Shown piece by piece: positions 1 to 8,547 of a DNA stretch of 64,000 bases. A model generated the notes under the pieces. That model was not told the DNA's origin and ran no database searches. It was given only the letters and a program-made list of their open reading frames with translations. The DNA comes from Alloscardovia theropitheci. GTDB lineage: Bacteria > Actinomycetota > Actinomycetes > Actinomycetales > Bifidobacteriaceae. The DNA is taken from positions 124,001 through 188,000 of the forward strand of contig NZ_RXLP01000004.1 of the NCBI RefSeq assembly GCF_004332295.1. Direction: 5' to 3'. The translations under genes and the position numbers were made by a program. Position 1 is the first letter of the stretch. Each line of letters opens with the position of its first letter.

Positions 1-803
1 AGACCGTCTTGAGCTAATGTATAAGCATCACCGTTCATATCAATACCGTGAGCCTTGCATAAATCATCGAACTTTTCTCGCAATTGCTGGCCATTCTCAG
101 CGCTTAGCTCGGCTAGTTCGAGACATGCTTGTGCTTGCTCTTGAGTTGCTCCACATTCAGAAATAAGTAGACGTGCCACTTCGTCAGCACCAATTTTGTC
201 AAGTTTGTCAATTTCACGAAGAACGCCCTCAATATCGCTCAATCCAATGCCACGATAGAAACCTTCAGAAAGTTTACGATTATTTGCATGAACTGTAGCC
301 TTTGGAAGCCCTAGCTCGCGAAGTTTCTCTAAAGCTTCGACCATAACGAGTGGGACATCTACCTCATAATGACTTGGTAAGTCCCCATTGCCGACAACGT
401 CGATATCCGCTTGAACGAATTCACGGAAGCGGCCTTCTTGCGGTCTCTCACCACGCCAGACCTTCTGAATTTGCCAGCGTTTGAATGGGAACACAACATC
501 ACCGGAATTTTCTACCACATATCGCGATAGAGGAACCGTCAAATCGAAGTGAAGTCCCAAACGATCTTCTATTGGCGTGTCGTTTTCATTGCCCACATCT
601 TGAAGTCGAGACAGAAGATAAATCTCTTTACTTGTCTCACCTTTTTTCAATAAACTTGAGCCTTGTTCGACCGCACGGGTTTCAATTCCAAGGAAACCGT
701 GGAGTTCGAAAATAGAACGAAGAGTGTCTATAACGTGCTGTTCTACGACACGTTCTTGTGGAAGCCACTCTGGAAAACCTGATAATGATGCACCTTTAGC
801 CAT
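1..803 (-). CDS. hisS: Histidyl-tRNA synthetase, 5' part (gene runs off the left edge)
   Basis: Charges tRNA-His with histidine in the cytoplasm. Translating the minus strand from the ATG at 803-801 gives 267 uninterrupted codons with no stop before base 1, so roughly the last 40 percent of a class II HisRS (usually about 420-480 residues) is outside. Visible family features are FDLTVP (residues 86-91), class II motif 2 around WRGERPQEGRFREF (116-129) and QADIDVVG (131-138). An AAGGAA ribosome site lies just upstream of the ATG. The divergent DUF349 gene starts 81 bases away. Identity is firm; only the C-terminal part and anticodon-binding domain are not visible. Confidence 0.95.
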   Translation of the reverse strand, partial: MAKGASLSGFPEWLPQERVVEQHVIDTLRSIFELHGFLGIETRAVEQGSSLLKKGETSKEIYLLSRLQDVGNENDTPIEDRLGLHFDLTVPLSRYVVENSGDVVFPFKRWQIQKVWRGERPQEGRFREFVQADIDVVGNGDLPSHYEVDVPLVMVEALEKLRELGLPKATVHANNRKLSEGFYRGIGLSDIEGVLREIDKLDKIGADEVARLLISECGATQEQAQACLELAELSAENGQQLREKFDDLCKAHGIDMNGDAYTLAQDG

Positions 804-828
804 GTTTCCTTATAATAGGTTATGTCAC

Positions 829-849
829 GGAAAATTTGCAAAATTTTCC
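829..849. repeat. Inverted repeat in the hisS/DUF349 divergent region
   Basis: Arms GGAAAATTT and AAATTTTCC are separated by GCA, a perfect 9-bp inverted repeat. It sits between the two divergent starts, so it could be an operator or a weak hairpin. On the hisS strand it overlaps a TTGCAA that could be a -35 box, but the matching -10 (TATTAT) would place the start of transcription almost at the ATG, so this promoter reading is weak. Confidence 0.4.
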
Positions 850-883
850 ACCTGCTTACTGAAGTTACTATCGAGGAGGGCTT

Positions 884-2224
884 ATGTCTCAAGATAATGC
901 CACTACATCCGCTACCCCATCCATGTTTGCTGCTCATAACAAGCCAACAGCAACATCCTCTCTTTCATCAGCCGTATATGGCGATGCTGATTTAGCAACC
1001 GCAAAGACCTTTGGTCGTGTGGCTGAAGATGGGACAGTTTTTGTCAATGATGACGGTACTGAGCGTGAAATCGGTCAGTACGCAAGCGCAAAGGCAGATG
1101 AAGCTCTCGATCTTTACGCACGTCGTTATCTTGATTTGAAGGCGAAAATTAGCCATGCACGTGCACGTTTTGAATCGTTATCTATCAAGCCTCGTGAAAT
1201 AGATGAGACCCTCGCTTCTTTGAAGGAAGAAGTAAAACTTCCTTCAATGGTCGGCGATTTGAATGCCGTTCGAAAGGCAGTTGAAGAGCTGGGCGAACTT
1301 GGTGAAAGTGTTAAGGATAAACTTGCTAAGGCTCATGAAGAAGCAATCAAAGCTGCTGTATCAAAGCGCACTGCAATCGTCGAAGAAGCTGAAGCACTTG
1401 CCGGACAACTAGGCGAATCTACAAATTGGCGAAATACTAGCGATAAATTCAAGCAACTTTTCAATCAATGGCAAGATGCGCAAAAGCATGGTACTCGAAT
1501 TCAGAAGGATGTTGCTGATGAACTTTGGGGACGTTTCTCAAAAGCTCGTGCGACATTTAATGAAGCTCATCGAGCTTGGATTTCTGCACGCGATGAGGCA
1601 CGAAACGCTGCACGCAGTGCTAAGCAAAACATCATCTCTCGTGCTCAAGAGCTTAAGGACTCTACCGAATGGGCAGAAACTTCCCGTAAGTTTACTGCTC
1701 TTATGAACGAGTGGAAGAAAGCCGGAAACGTTGGACGTAACGAGGACGATGCATTGTGGAAGCAATTTAGAGCTGCCGCTGATGTCTTCTTCAACGCACG
1801 TCAAGCAGATCGAGATCGCATGAACGATTCCGAAAAGGAAAATCTTTCCAAGAAGGAAGAGTTACTCACAAAGGCTGAAGCTCTCGTACCTGTGGCCGAC
1901 GCAAAGGCAGCAAAGGCGGCACGTGTCGCCCTCAGCGCGATTCAAGATGAGTGGGATGCTATCGGTCGTGTACCACGTGCCGACGTGTCTCGAATTGAAG
2001 CCCGTATGGATGCTGTCGAAAAGCAAATTAAAGAAGTCGAAGAAGCAGAATGGTCTCGTACCGATCCAGAAGCTAATGCTCGTAAGTCTTCATTTACCCA
2101 GCAACTTGAGCAGCAGCTGGCGGAACTCGATTCTAAGATCGCTGCAGAAGCTGACGCTGCGAAGAAGGCCGCTCTTCAAGCTGAACGTGACGCAAAAGCA
2201 CAATGGTTGAGTGTGGTGAAGTAA
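884..2224 (+). CDS. DUF349 domain-containing coiled-coil protein
   Basis: A 446-residue soluble, highly charged, helical protein of unknown biochemical role, widespread in actinobacteria. DUF349 repeats are visible at about 170-245 and 255-320, each with a Trp-led helix and an LWxxF motif (LWGRFSKA and LWKQFRAA). A third, more degenerate copy lies at about 335-390, and the tail (400-446) is Ala/Glu/Gln-rich coiled coil. There is no signal peptide or membrane segment. GAGGAGG stands six bases before the ATG and fixes the start. The gene stands alone, divergent from hisS, and ends before a strong hairpin. Family call is secure; function is not known from sequence. Confidence 0.9.
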   Translation: MSQDNATTSATPSMFAAHNKPTATSSLSSAVYGDADLATAKTFGRVAEDGTVFVNDDGTEREIGQYASAKADEALDLYARRYLDLKAKISHARARFESLSIKPREIDETLASLKEEVKLPSMVGDLNAVRKAVEELGELGESVKDKLAKAHEEAIKAAVSKRTAIVEEAEALAGQLGESTNWRNTSDKFKQLFNQWQDAQKHGTRIQKDVADELWGRFSKARATFNEAHRAWISARDEARNAARSAKQNIISRAQELKDSTEWAETSRKFTALMNEWKKAGNVGRNEDDALWKQFRAAADVFFNARQADRDRMNDSEKENLSKKEELLTKAEALVPVADAKAAKAARVALSAIQDEWDAIGRVPRADVSRIEARMDAVEKQIKEVEEAEWSRTDPEANARKSSFTQQLEQQLAELDSKIAAEADAAKKAALQAERDAKAQWLSVVK

Positions 2225-2235
2225 TTGCTTGAGTT

Positions 2236-2264
2236 TCAATTAGTACTAGTATCAATTAGTACTA
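2236..2264. repeat. Short tandem repeat, 13-bp unit twice
   Basis: TCAATTAGTACTA occurs at 2236-2248 and 2252-2264 with three bases between. It lies just after the DUF349 stop codon. No function is suggested by its surroundings. Confidence 0.6.
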
Positions 2265-2297
2265 TGAGGTAAACGATAGTAGTTTAGCAGTAGTAAG

Positions 2298-2346
2298 AAG
2301 CGCTGGTATGCAGTATAAAGATGCATATCAGCGCTTAATATTTACC
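2298..2346 (+). terminator. Hairpin terminator after the DUF349 gene
   Basis: AAGCGCTGGTATGCA (2298-2312) pairs with TGCATATCAGCGCTT (2322-2336), 15 pairs with one G-U, nine-base loop, followed by an AT-rich but not poly-T tail. It separates the DUF349 gene from the convergent RSH gene. Confidence 0.7.
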
Positions 2347-2469
2347 ATAACATTTACTATAAATACGATGTATCAATCTAGAAATCGTATCGTTATAGTT
2401 TTTATAGCTCTCTGAGTAATCGTCAGCCTACTGTACGTATCAAGTTCGAACTTTCTTTTTTCTAGACTG

Positions 2470-4827
2470 TTACTCCATCTGACGTAAACGCGGTTTTGAA
2501 TCATCCTTAGTACCCGTGAGACGATAAACATCAAATACCCCATCAATCTTACGGATAGACGCCAAAAGCTGGTTGAGATGGTTCAAATCTGCCATTTCGA
2601 AACTGTACTGACTTGTAGCAACTCGATCATCTCCGGTAGCAATTGTTCCCGCGATGATATTGACACCCGCATCAGAAAGAACGCGCGCAATATCTGAGAG
2701 TAATCGCCCACGGTCAAGTGCTTCGACTTGAATTTTAACTAAGAATGTACCTTGTTCGCTGGTCCATTCCACATGAACCATACGCTCAGGCTGATTTTCT
2801 CTAAGATTTGCTACATTAACGCAATCACTACGATGAACCGATACGCCAGCACCACGAGTTATAAAGCCAACGATATCGTCTCCAGGTACTGGAGTACAGC
2901 ACTTCGCAAGTTTTACCCAGACATCATCGACGCCTTTGACAGATACCCCTACATTCTTAGTACGACGAATGTTGCCAGAACGGCGTCTCAGCGGCATGAC
3001 ATTTTGTTCAGCGCTTTCTTCTACCTCATCATCTCCCATAGCACGCACGATATGAGTAATAACATTTTGGGTAGAAACTTGCCCCTCACCGATTGCCGCA
3101 TAGAGAGCATCGATATCACCATAGCCAAGTTCACCTGCGATACCAATTAATAGTTCAGCACGAGTGAAGTTATGAGTGGATAGGTTACGTTTGCGCAAAG
3201 CCCGCGCAAGCTCATCCTTGCCTTCTTCGATATTTTCGCTACGACGCTCTTTTGTAAACCATTGACGTATCTTATTGCGAGCCTTAGGAGATTTGACAAA
3301 GTTAAGCCAGTCATGCGATGGTCCGCCGTTATCACCTTTCGAGGTAATAATTTCGACAGTATCACCGTTTTCGAGTTCAGTATCAAGTGGCATCAACCGC
3401 CCATTAATACGAGCACCCATTGTATGATGCCCTACTTCAGTATGGACAGCATACGCAAAATCAACTGGCGTACCTCCACGCGGCACATCAACAATCTTTC
3501 CTTGTGGAGTGAATACATATACCTGACGAGCACCCAAATCATCTTTAAGTGAGCCGAGGAACTCATCAGAATCAGGAACTTCACTTTGCCAGTCAGCTAA
3601 TTGCTTTATCCATTGTAAATTATCGTGTTCTGACAAATCGCTGTTATCAGAACTGATCTTTTTCTCGCGGTCAGTATCTTGCCTATCTGGAGTCGATAGC
3701 GCGCGACCTGCTTGACCGTTTGCCTTATATTTCCAATGTGCCGCAATACCATACTCCGCACGACGATGCATATCCCACGTACGAATCTGAATTTCTACAG
3801 GCTTACCACCCGGACCGATAACTGTCGTGTGCAAAGACTGATACATATTGAGCTTAGGCATAGCAATGTAATCTTTGAATCGGCCTGGCACAGGATTCCA
3901 TCTCGCATGTACAGCACCTAGTACTGCATAGCAATCTCGAATAGAATCTACGATGACCCGAACGCCCATGAGATCATAAATATCAGAAAAATCATGCCCG
4001 CGAACAATCATTTTCTGATAAATGCTGTAATAATCTTTTGGACGTCCCTTCACACTCGCATCGATATTTTGTTCGTCTAAATCTTCGTGAATTTCGGCAA
4101 GGATTTGCTGCAAATAAACTTCACGCTGACCAGCACGATTATGTACAAGCTCAACTATCTCGTTATAAATTTTTGGTTGGAGTGTCTTAAAACTTAATTC
4201 CTCAAGCTCTGTTTTAATGGCATTCATGCCCAAACGATTTGCGAGAGGAGCGTATACATCAATAGTTTCCTGCGCTTTTTTCTGTGCGCTTGTCGGCTTA
4301 ACATATCGCCATGTGCGTGCGTTATGAACGCGATCAGCTAATTTAATAACTAAAACTCGAACATCGCGACTCATAGCCACAATCATTTTGCGTATTGTCT
4401 CTGCCTGAGCAGAATCGCCTACATCCATTTTTGTAAGCTTTGTAACTCCATCAACAAGCCCGGCTATTGTATCGCCAAATTCTTGTCGGCATTGCTCTAG
4501 AGAATATTCCGTATCTTCAACGGTATCATGAAGCAATCCGGCTGCAATAACTGTAGGACTCATGCCTAAATCAGCTAATATCTGGGCAACTGCTATGGGA
4601 TGGATAATATACGGTTCACCTGAGCGACGACGTTGTGACGAATGTAAACGTACTGCAGTTTCATATGCTCTTGTCAAAAGTTCGATGTCTGCATCAGGAT
4701 GATGGTATTGAGTTACCTGAATAATCGGCAACAATGGATTCAGCGGATCACTACTAATTTCTCCGCCTAGAACTCGTGACGTAAACGATTGCGCATCTTG
4801 CTGATTGATGTGTTGTGTATGAGCCAT
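2470..4827 (-). CDS. rel: Long RelA/SpoT homologue, (p)ppGpp synthetase/hydrolase
   Basis: Makes and probably also degrades the alarmone (p)ppGpp. The 785-residue protein has the full long-RSH order. The HD hydrolase domain has an intact HDTVED motif at 100-105. The synthetase domain is at about 250-375 (RPKDYYSIYQKM, then RFKDYIAMPKLN and YQSLHT). An acidic/polar linker spans about 375-410, TGS is at about 435-495, a conserved Cys/His region (KCCTPVPGD) at about 645, and a C-terminal ACT domain at about 695-765. Intact HD residues argue for a bifunctional enzyme, as is usual in actinobacteria. It lies 85 bases downstream of dut on the same strand, separated by a hairpin. A second, small synthetase is encoded at 39188-39946. 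Confidence 0.96.
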   Translation of the reverse strand: MAHTQHINQQDAQSFTSRVLGGEISSDPLNPLLPIIQVTQYHHPDADIELLTRAYETAVRLHSSQRRRSGEPYIIHPIAVAQILADLGMSPTVIAAGLLHDTVEDTEYSLEQCRQEFGDTIAGLVDGVTKLTKMDVGDSAQAETIRKMIVAMSRDVRVLVIKLADRVHNARTWRYVKPTSAQKKAQETIDVYAPLANRLGMNAIKTELEELSFKTLQPKIYNEIVELVHNRAGQREVYLQQILAEIHEDLDEQNIDASVKGRPKDYYSIYQKMIVRGHDFSDIYDLMGVRVIVDSIRDCYAVLGAVHARWNPVPGRFKDYIAMPKLNMYQSLHTTVIGPGGKPVEIQIRTWDMHRRAEYGIAAHWKYKANGQAGRALSTPDRQDTDREKKISSDNSDLSEHDNLQWIKQLADWQSEVPDSDEFLGSLKDDLGARQVYVFTPQGKIVDVPRGGTPVDFAYAVHTEVGHHTMGARINGRLMPLDTELENGDTVEIITSKGDNGGPSHDWLNFVKSPKARNKIRQWFTKERRSENIEEGKDELARALRKRNLSTHNFTRAELLIGIAGELGYGDIDALYAAIGEGQVSTQNVITHIVRAMGDDEVEESAEQNVMPLRRRSGNIRRTKNVGVSVKGVDDVWVKLAKCCTPVPGDDIVGFITRGAGVSVHRSDCVNVANLRENQPERMVHVEWTSEQGTFLVKIQVEALDRGRLLSDIARVLSDAGVNIIAGTIATGDDRVATSQYSFEMADLNHLNQLLASIRKIDGVFDVYRLTGTKDDSKPRLRQME

Positions 4828-4863
4828 ATCGTCGCCTACTTCTTCAAACTCTTACCGAATATT

Positions 4864-4901
4864 CGTACTATGTAGCAGGTAATTCACAGCTACATAGTAC
4901 G
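4864..4901 (-). terminator. Hairpin between dut and the RSH gene
   Basis: CGTACTATGTAGC (4864-4876) pairs perfectly with GCTACATAGTACG (4889-4901), a 13-bp stem with a 12-base loop. No T run follows on the minus strand, so it could be a U-less terminator, an RNA-processing site or an attenuator between dut and rel. Confidence 0.55.
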
Positions 4902-4911
4902 TAATGCATAA

Positions 4912-5391
4912 TCAGTGTGAAACTCCAGTGGAACCGAAACCACGCTCAGAGCGATCCGAATCAGGAAGAGTCTGCGCTTCAATAAAATGTGCTTCAACAT
5001 ATCGTTGAATTACTAGCTGAGCAATTCTATCCCCTGGTTCAAAATGCGCAGTATGTTGAGGATCAAGATTAATCATCGGTACTTTAATTTCCCCGCGATA
5101 ACCTGCATCAATGGTTCCTGGTGCATTTACGACAGAAATTCCCTGTTTGATAGATAATCCTGAACGAGGATGTACAAGTCCTACATATCCTGCTGGTAAT
5201 GCGATCGCAATTCCTGTCGGTGCCAGAAAACGCTCAAAAGGCTTGAGGTCGAAAGCAACGGTTGTACGCAAATCAACACCAGCATCACCCGCATGCGCAT
5301 AATATAAGCCAGCCTCTTTAACGTTCTCATCAAGATATTTAATAAGGACGTCAAGGCTTTCCGGTTCGTTATACATCTCATCGTATGCCAC
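4912..5391 (-). CDS. dut: dUTP diphosphatase (dUTPase)
   Basis: Hydrolyses dUTP to dUMP and PPi, keeping uracil out of DNA. Trimeric dUTPase motifs are all visible: AGDAGVDLRT near the N-terminus, HPRSGLS, the APGTIDAGYRGEI uracil-binding region, and the C-terminal P-loop-like RGFGSTG. The chosen start is GTG at 5391-5389, giving 159 residues. It overlaps the stop of the upstream DUF4193 gene by one base (TAGTG) and has AAGGAG eleven bases upstream. An in-frame ATG at 5412 would place that AAGGAG inside the coding region and is less likely. Translational coupling to the DUF4193 gene is expected. Confidence 0.94.
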   Translation of the reverse strand: MAYDEMYNEPESLDVLIKYLDENVKEAGLYYAHAGDAGVDLRTTVAFDLKPFERFLAPTGIAIALPAGYVGLVHPRSGLSIKQGISVVNAPGTIDAGYRGEIKVPMINLDPQHTAHFEPGDRIAQLVIQRYVEAHFIEAQTLPDSDRSERGFGSTGVSH

Positions 5392-5687
5392 TATGCAGCA
5401 CACTCCTTGCATACAGGCTGACCATCGTCAGTGTAATAAGCAAGCTGAGAACGATGCTTCACTAAGAAACATTCGCTACACACGAATTCATCGCCTTGCA
5501 TCGGGATAACGGTAACACTTGCGTCTTCGTTACTTAAATCACTTCCCGGAAGTTCGTAACCCTCTGCAAGAGCATTTTCGTCATCATCTAAATCAACGTT
5601 TTGATTCTGACGGGAGCTGTTGCCTAATGCTTCAATCGATTCTTCGTCCTCATCTTTTGAACGTGGAGTATCGTAATCCTGAGCCAT
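5391..5687 (-). CDS. DUF4193 zinc-ribbon protein
   Basis: A 98-residue acidic protein. The N-terminal two-thirds is Asp/Glu-rich and probably disordered (DLDDDENALAEGYELPGSDL). The C-terminal part has CSEC and CKEC pairs about 26 residues apart, a likely zinc ribbon. This is the usual architecture of the actinobacterial DUF4193 family, whose function is unknown; it commonly sits beside dut, as here, where the stop codon overlaps the dut start. AAGGAG precedes the ATG by about six bases. Confidence 0.92.
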   Translation of the reverse strand: MAQDYDTPRSKDEDEESIEALGNSSRQNQNVDLDDDENALAEGYELPGSDLSNEDASVTVIPMQGDEFVCSECFLVKHRSQLAYYTDDGQPVCKECAA

Positions 5688-5802
5688 AGTTGCTCCTTTC
5701 TTGAAATTTGCTCCTATGCGAATGAGGATACTACATTTTTCGTATGTAGCAAGTTACGGCACGTTAAAATTAGCTTTTTGAGCATAATTTTTGCCACAAG
5801 CA

Positions 5803-5814
5803 CACAATATTGTG
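5803..5814. promoter_or_regulatory. 12-bp palindrome upstream of sepH
   Basis: CACAATATTGTG is a perfect palindrome located 85 bases before the sepH ATG, between the divergent DUF4193 and sepH genes. It could be an operator for an unidentified regulator. About 25 bases further on, TTGCCC (5839-5844) and TAGCAT (5863-5868) make a plausible sepH promoter with an 18-base spacer. Confidence 0.3.
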
Positions 5815-5898
5815 CAACATTTTTGGGGTTTATATGGCTTGCCCTCACCTTACTATGGTGTGTAGCATGATGCTGATAGTACTTTCAAGGGGCTTCAT

Positions 5899-7053
5899 AT
5901 GGCAGATAATTCAAGTAGCTTATTGAGTTTTACGCATACAGATGATAACGGTAATCTAATCTTGCGAGATCCATTGACACATGCCACCTATGCTCTTGAA
6001 GTTAGTGACGAGTTAGAGCAAGGGATAATTGCTGCAAAGCAAATAAAACGCGATCTTGAGGGTGCTCCTCTTCCTCATACTGAGAAAGTGCTTCCGCTTT
6101 CTCAAATCCAAGCTCTTGTTCGTGCTGGGCACACTCCCGAAGATATTTCACACGACTATGGCGTCGCTGTTGCGTTGGTTCGACGTTTTGCAGCTCCTGT
6201 TGAAACTGAAAAGAAATTCGCAATATCTCAATTTCTTGACACCACGCTTAATAATGATGATAGTCCTATCAAAGTCAAAGAGGTTATTACTTCATCTATG
6301 GCATCGTTAGCCGGCGATTACTCGTCTATTGAATGGAACGTAACTCGCGATGGAAACTCACCTTGGCGTATCCAGGCAACGTATGATACTGCGCGTAGCC
6401 GAGAGACAGCTGAATGGATGTTTACCCCACGTGAGCATTCGGTTGTATGCGTCAATCTACCTGCAAAGCGTTTACTAGGAGAAATTTCGACTGTTACTTC
6501 TCCTGTAGATAAGGAACTCTTTAGCACGGATGCTGTCCCAGTCATCACTGCGAATATCCCTGCGCCTTCAGATGCTGTATCCATGACTACAGGCTCATTT
6601 GACAGCGTATCTATGAATTCGATGCGGTCTAATTCACATATGAGCACAGGCGCTTTTAGCGCTATCGTCAATGGTTCTTCTGCTCCCGCAGAATCTATTG
6701 AGCCTGATGTATTCGAACCTCATATCAAACGAAGCCATCACACCCCAACCGCTCACACCTCAACTGCGCAGGCACCTTCCGAGGAATCCTCCGCCACTAG
6801 CCCAACTGTGAATGGTGAGAACGGTAAAAGTACAAATACTCATGAGTTTTCTCAAGATTCTCATACGTCTGAGGTCATCACTGCATCACAAGATTCACTT
6901 GATTTAGGTGATATTGATACGGATAAGACTGCTCCTGTTGATACTTCAGAAGATTCAGCAAAACTTACTTCGCCTTCTCAGCTACCAAAGCGTAAACGCT
7001 CAGCAATTCCTGCGTGGGATGACATTTTGTTCGGATCGCGTTCAGACGATTAG
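5899..7053 (+). CDS. sepH: Septation protein SepH (DUF3071)
   Basis: A 384-residue protein whose first ~190 residues match the DUF3071/SepH module: an N-terminal strand-rich part (residues 8-35), a helix-turn-helix-like segment (LSQIQALVRAGHTPEDISHD, about 67-86) and a region ending RRLL-like with SPWRIQATYD and WMFTPREHSVVCVN. In Streptomyces and Mycobacterium, SepH binds FtsZ and helps Z-ring assembly. The remaining half (200-384) is Ser/Thr/Asp-rich, low-complexity and probably disordered, ending in a short basic/tryptophan motif (KRKRSAIPAWDDILFG), a conserved feature in family members. AGGGG precedes the ATG. Monocistronic, closed by a strong terminator. Confidence 0.88.
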   Translation: MADNSSSLLSFTHTDDNGNLILRDPLTHATYALEVSDELEQGIIAAKQIKRDLEGAPLPHTEKVLPLSQIQALVRAGHTPEDISHDYGVAVALVRRFAAPVETEKKFAISQFLDTTLNNDDSPIKVKEVITSSMASLAGDYSSIEWNVTRDGNSPWRIQATYDTARSRETAEWMFTPREHSVVCVNLPAKRLLGEISTVTSPVDKELFSTDAVPVITANIPAPSDAVSMTTGSFDSVSMNSMRSNSHMSTGAFSAIVNGSSAPAESIEPDVFEPHIKRSHHTPTAHTSTAQAPSEESSATSPTVNGENGKSTNTHEFSQDSHTSEVITASQDSLDLGDIDTDKTAPVDTSEDSAKLTSPSQLPKRKRSAIPAWDDILFGSRSDD

Positions 7054-7113
7054 GTGAATCTTAAGAAACGTGTATAATATTTCTTAGTAATTAAGTAGAA
7101 ACAATTGAAATGT

Positions 7114-7154
7114 GCGACCGTGGTTGATATGGCTCCCACGGTCGCTTTTCTTTT
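7114..7154 (+). terminator. Rho-independent terminator of sepH
   Basis: GCGACCGTGG (7114-7123) pairs with CCACGGTCGC (7136-7145), followed by TTTTCTTTT. Classic intrinsic terminator on the plus strand. Confidence 0.9.
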
Positions 7155-7267
7155 GTGGTGAATCCCGTCTTATCTGCTCCAATTGCCACTGAACACAGAT
7201 TTTTCCAGTGTCGATTTCACCAGCTGTAAATATACCGTGCTAAACGAAGTCTTTAGAGCATACAGGT

Positions 7268-8500
7268 CTAAAGAACGTCTACGAAGAACGGGATATCTAG
7301 TTCAGCCTTTGTCAGAGATCCGTGAACAGATGGCAATCGTGTGGCTTGGTCACTTTGGGTTCGTGAATCAATTAAAGTAGTATCATCACATGCAATCGCA
7401 ATGACGTCCCCTAAATATGGTTTGACTTCATCACTTACGGGTCCATAAATTCCCGAGTCCACTGCATCATCACGAGTCATAATGAGCGCACGATTTCCTA
7501 GCCGAGCTTTCCAGCGTTCAGCTATATCGTTTGGATTTTCTCCCTCGCATGCATACAGTGCAACTGCACGAGGTTCTCCGCCTACCTGTTCAACACCTTG
7601 TATCAAACTCTCATCTTCACTAATATCAATGCGCGTACTCGGATTTGAATTAATCATTCCATGATCAGCTGTAATAACAATCAATGTCCCTGGCGCGCAA
7701 CGACTTGCCAAAGTACGCAATTGGGAATCAATATTTTCAAAAACACCAATCCAATGCTCATCATCCCAACCGTACTGGTGTCCCATTTTGTCTGCGTCTC
7801 GAATATATAGGTACGTTAGCCCCGGCATATGCGATGCTTTTATAGCAGCTTCAAGACGATGCGCAGCAGTATTTCCTGAGATATATAGAGTACCTCGCAG
7901 TGCAGCTCGAGTCAATGCTGATTTTTTAAACTGAGGCATGCCGCATGTAGTTACCCGCACTCCTTGCTCACTTAATTTTTCAAAAATTGTGGGTTGGGTC
8001 TGAACGTCTTCTGGAACTAGTCCTCCCGTGAATTTTATCATTTGAGATAATTCACGCGTTGCTGGATTAATTTGTGAGTAACCTGTCATACCAGTTAGAC
8101 CAGGGCATGTTCCGGTGCCAAAAACTCCCATTGCAGCCACAGTCGTACTTGGGAAACATGTCGATATAGGTCTATCATTATTATTTCGCGATAATAAATT
8201 TCGCAGATAAGGGGCATGCCCTTTACGCTCGACAACATTCCAATATCCAAGGCCATCGATGAGAACAACTATTGCTGATGTAACATTTGGAAGACCTAAA
8301 TCGTGTTGGAGCTGCTCTGGGTTATCATGGATTGCTGTTGAAATCGGGGTGCCAATAGCTGAAGAAATAGCTGGAAGCACAGCACTAAGATGACGAGCTG
8401 CACCACGTCCCTGATTATTAAGTTCATTGTAATGCACTATATCTTGCATGTGTAATAGCTGTGAATCATTCTCGTATGAAAACCCCATAAATTCATTCAA
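7268..8500 (-). CDS. Alkaline-phosphatase-superfamily phosphohydrolase (nucleotide pyrophosphatase/phosphodiesterase-like)
   Basis: A 410-residue enzyme of the type I phosphodiesterase/nucleotide pyrophosphatase family, common beside parC in bifidobacteria. Metal and nucleophile motifs are visible: [10 protein letters not shown] (first metal site), [11 protein letters not shown] (the Thr nucleophile follows the Pro-Ser), [16 protein letters not shown], and ADHGMIN. No clear signal peptide is present, so it appears cytoplasmic or atypically exported. The open frame begins at a TTG (8500) with GCAAGGCG upstream; an in-frame ATG lies four codons later (8488), so the start is uncertain by a few residues. 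Divergent from parC, 47 bases apart. Natural substrate unknown. Confidence 0.85.
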   Translation of the reverse strand: MNEFMGFSYENDSQLLHMQDIVHYNELNNQGRGAARHLSAVLPAISSAIGTPISTAIHDNPEQLQHDLGLPNVTSAIVVLIDGLGYWNVVERKGHAPYLRNLLSRNNNDRPISTCFPSTTVAAMGVFGTGTCPGLTGMTGYSQINPATRELSQMIKFTGGLVPEDVQTQPTIFEKLSEQGVRVTTCGMPQFKKSALTRAALRGTLYISGNTAAHRLEAAIKASHMPGLTYLYIRDADKMGHQYGWDDEHWIGVFENIDSQLRTLASRCAPGTLIVITADHGMINSNPSTRIDISEDESLIQGVEQVGGEPRAVALYACEGENPNDIAERWKARLGNRALIMTRDDAVDSGIYGPVSDEVKPYLGDVIAIACDDTTLIDSRTQSDQATRLPSVHGSLTKAELDIPFFVDVL

Positions 8501-8514
8501 TCACACGCCTTGCA

Positions 8515-8520
8515 TATAAT
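8515..8520 (+). promoter_or_regulatory. Candidate -10 box for parC
   Basis: A consensus TATAAT lies 28 bases before the parC ATG, between the divergent phosphohydrolase and parC starts. The 17-base spaced -35 position (8492-8497, TTCATT) is weak. Confidence 0.4.
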
Positions 8521-8547
8521 AGACAGGAATGCGTTAAAAGGAGATTC

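Noticed and set aside
7183-7380. 65-codon ORF after sepH
   Set aside because: It overlaps the end of the phosphohydrolase gene in antisense and has no ribosome site or homology features.
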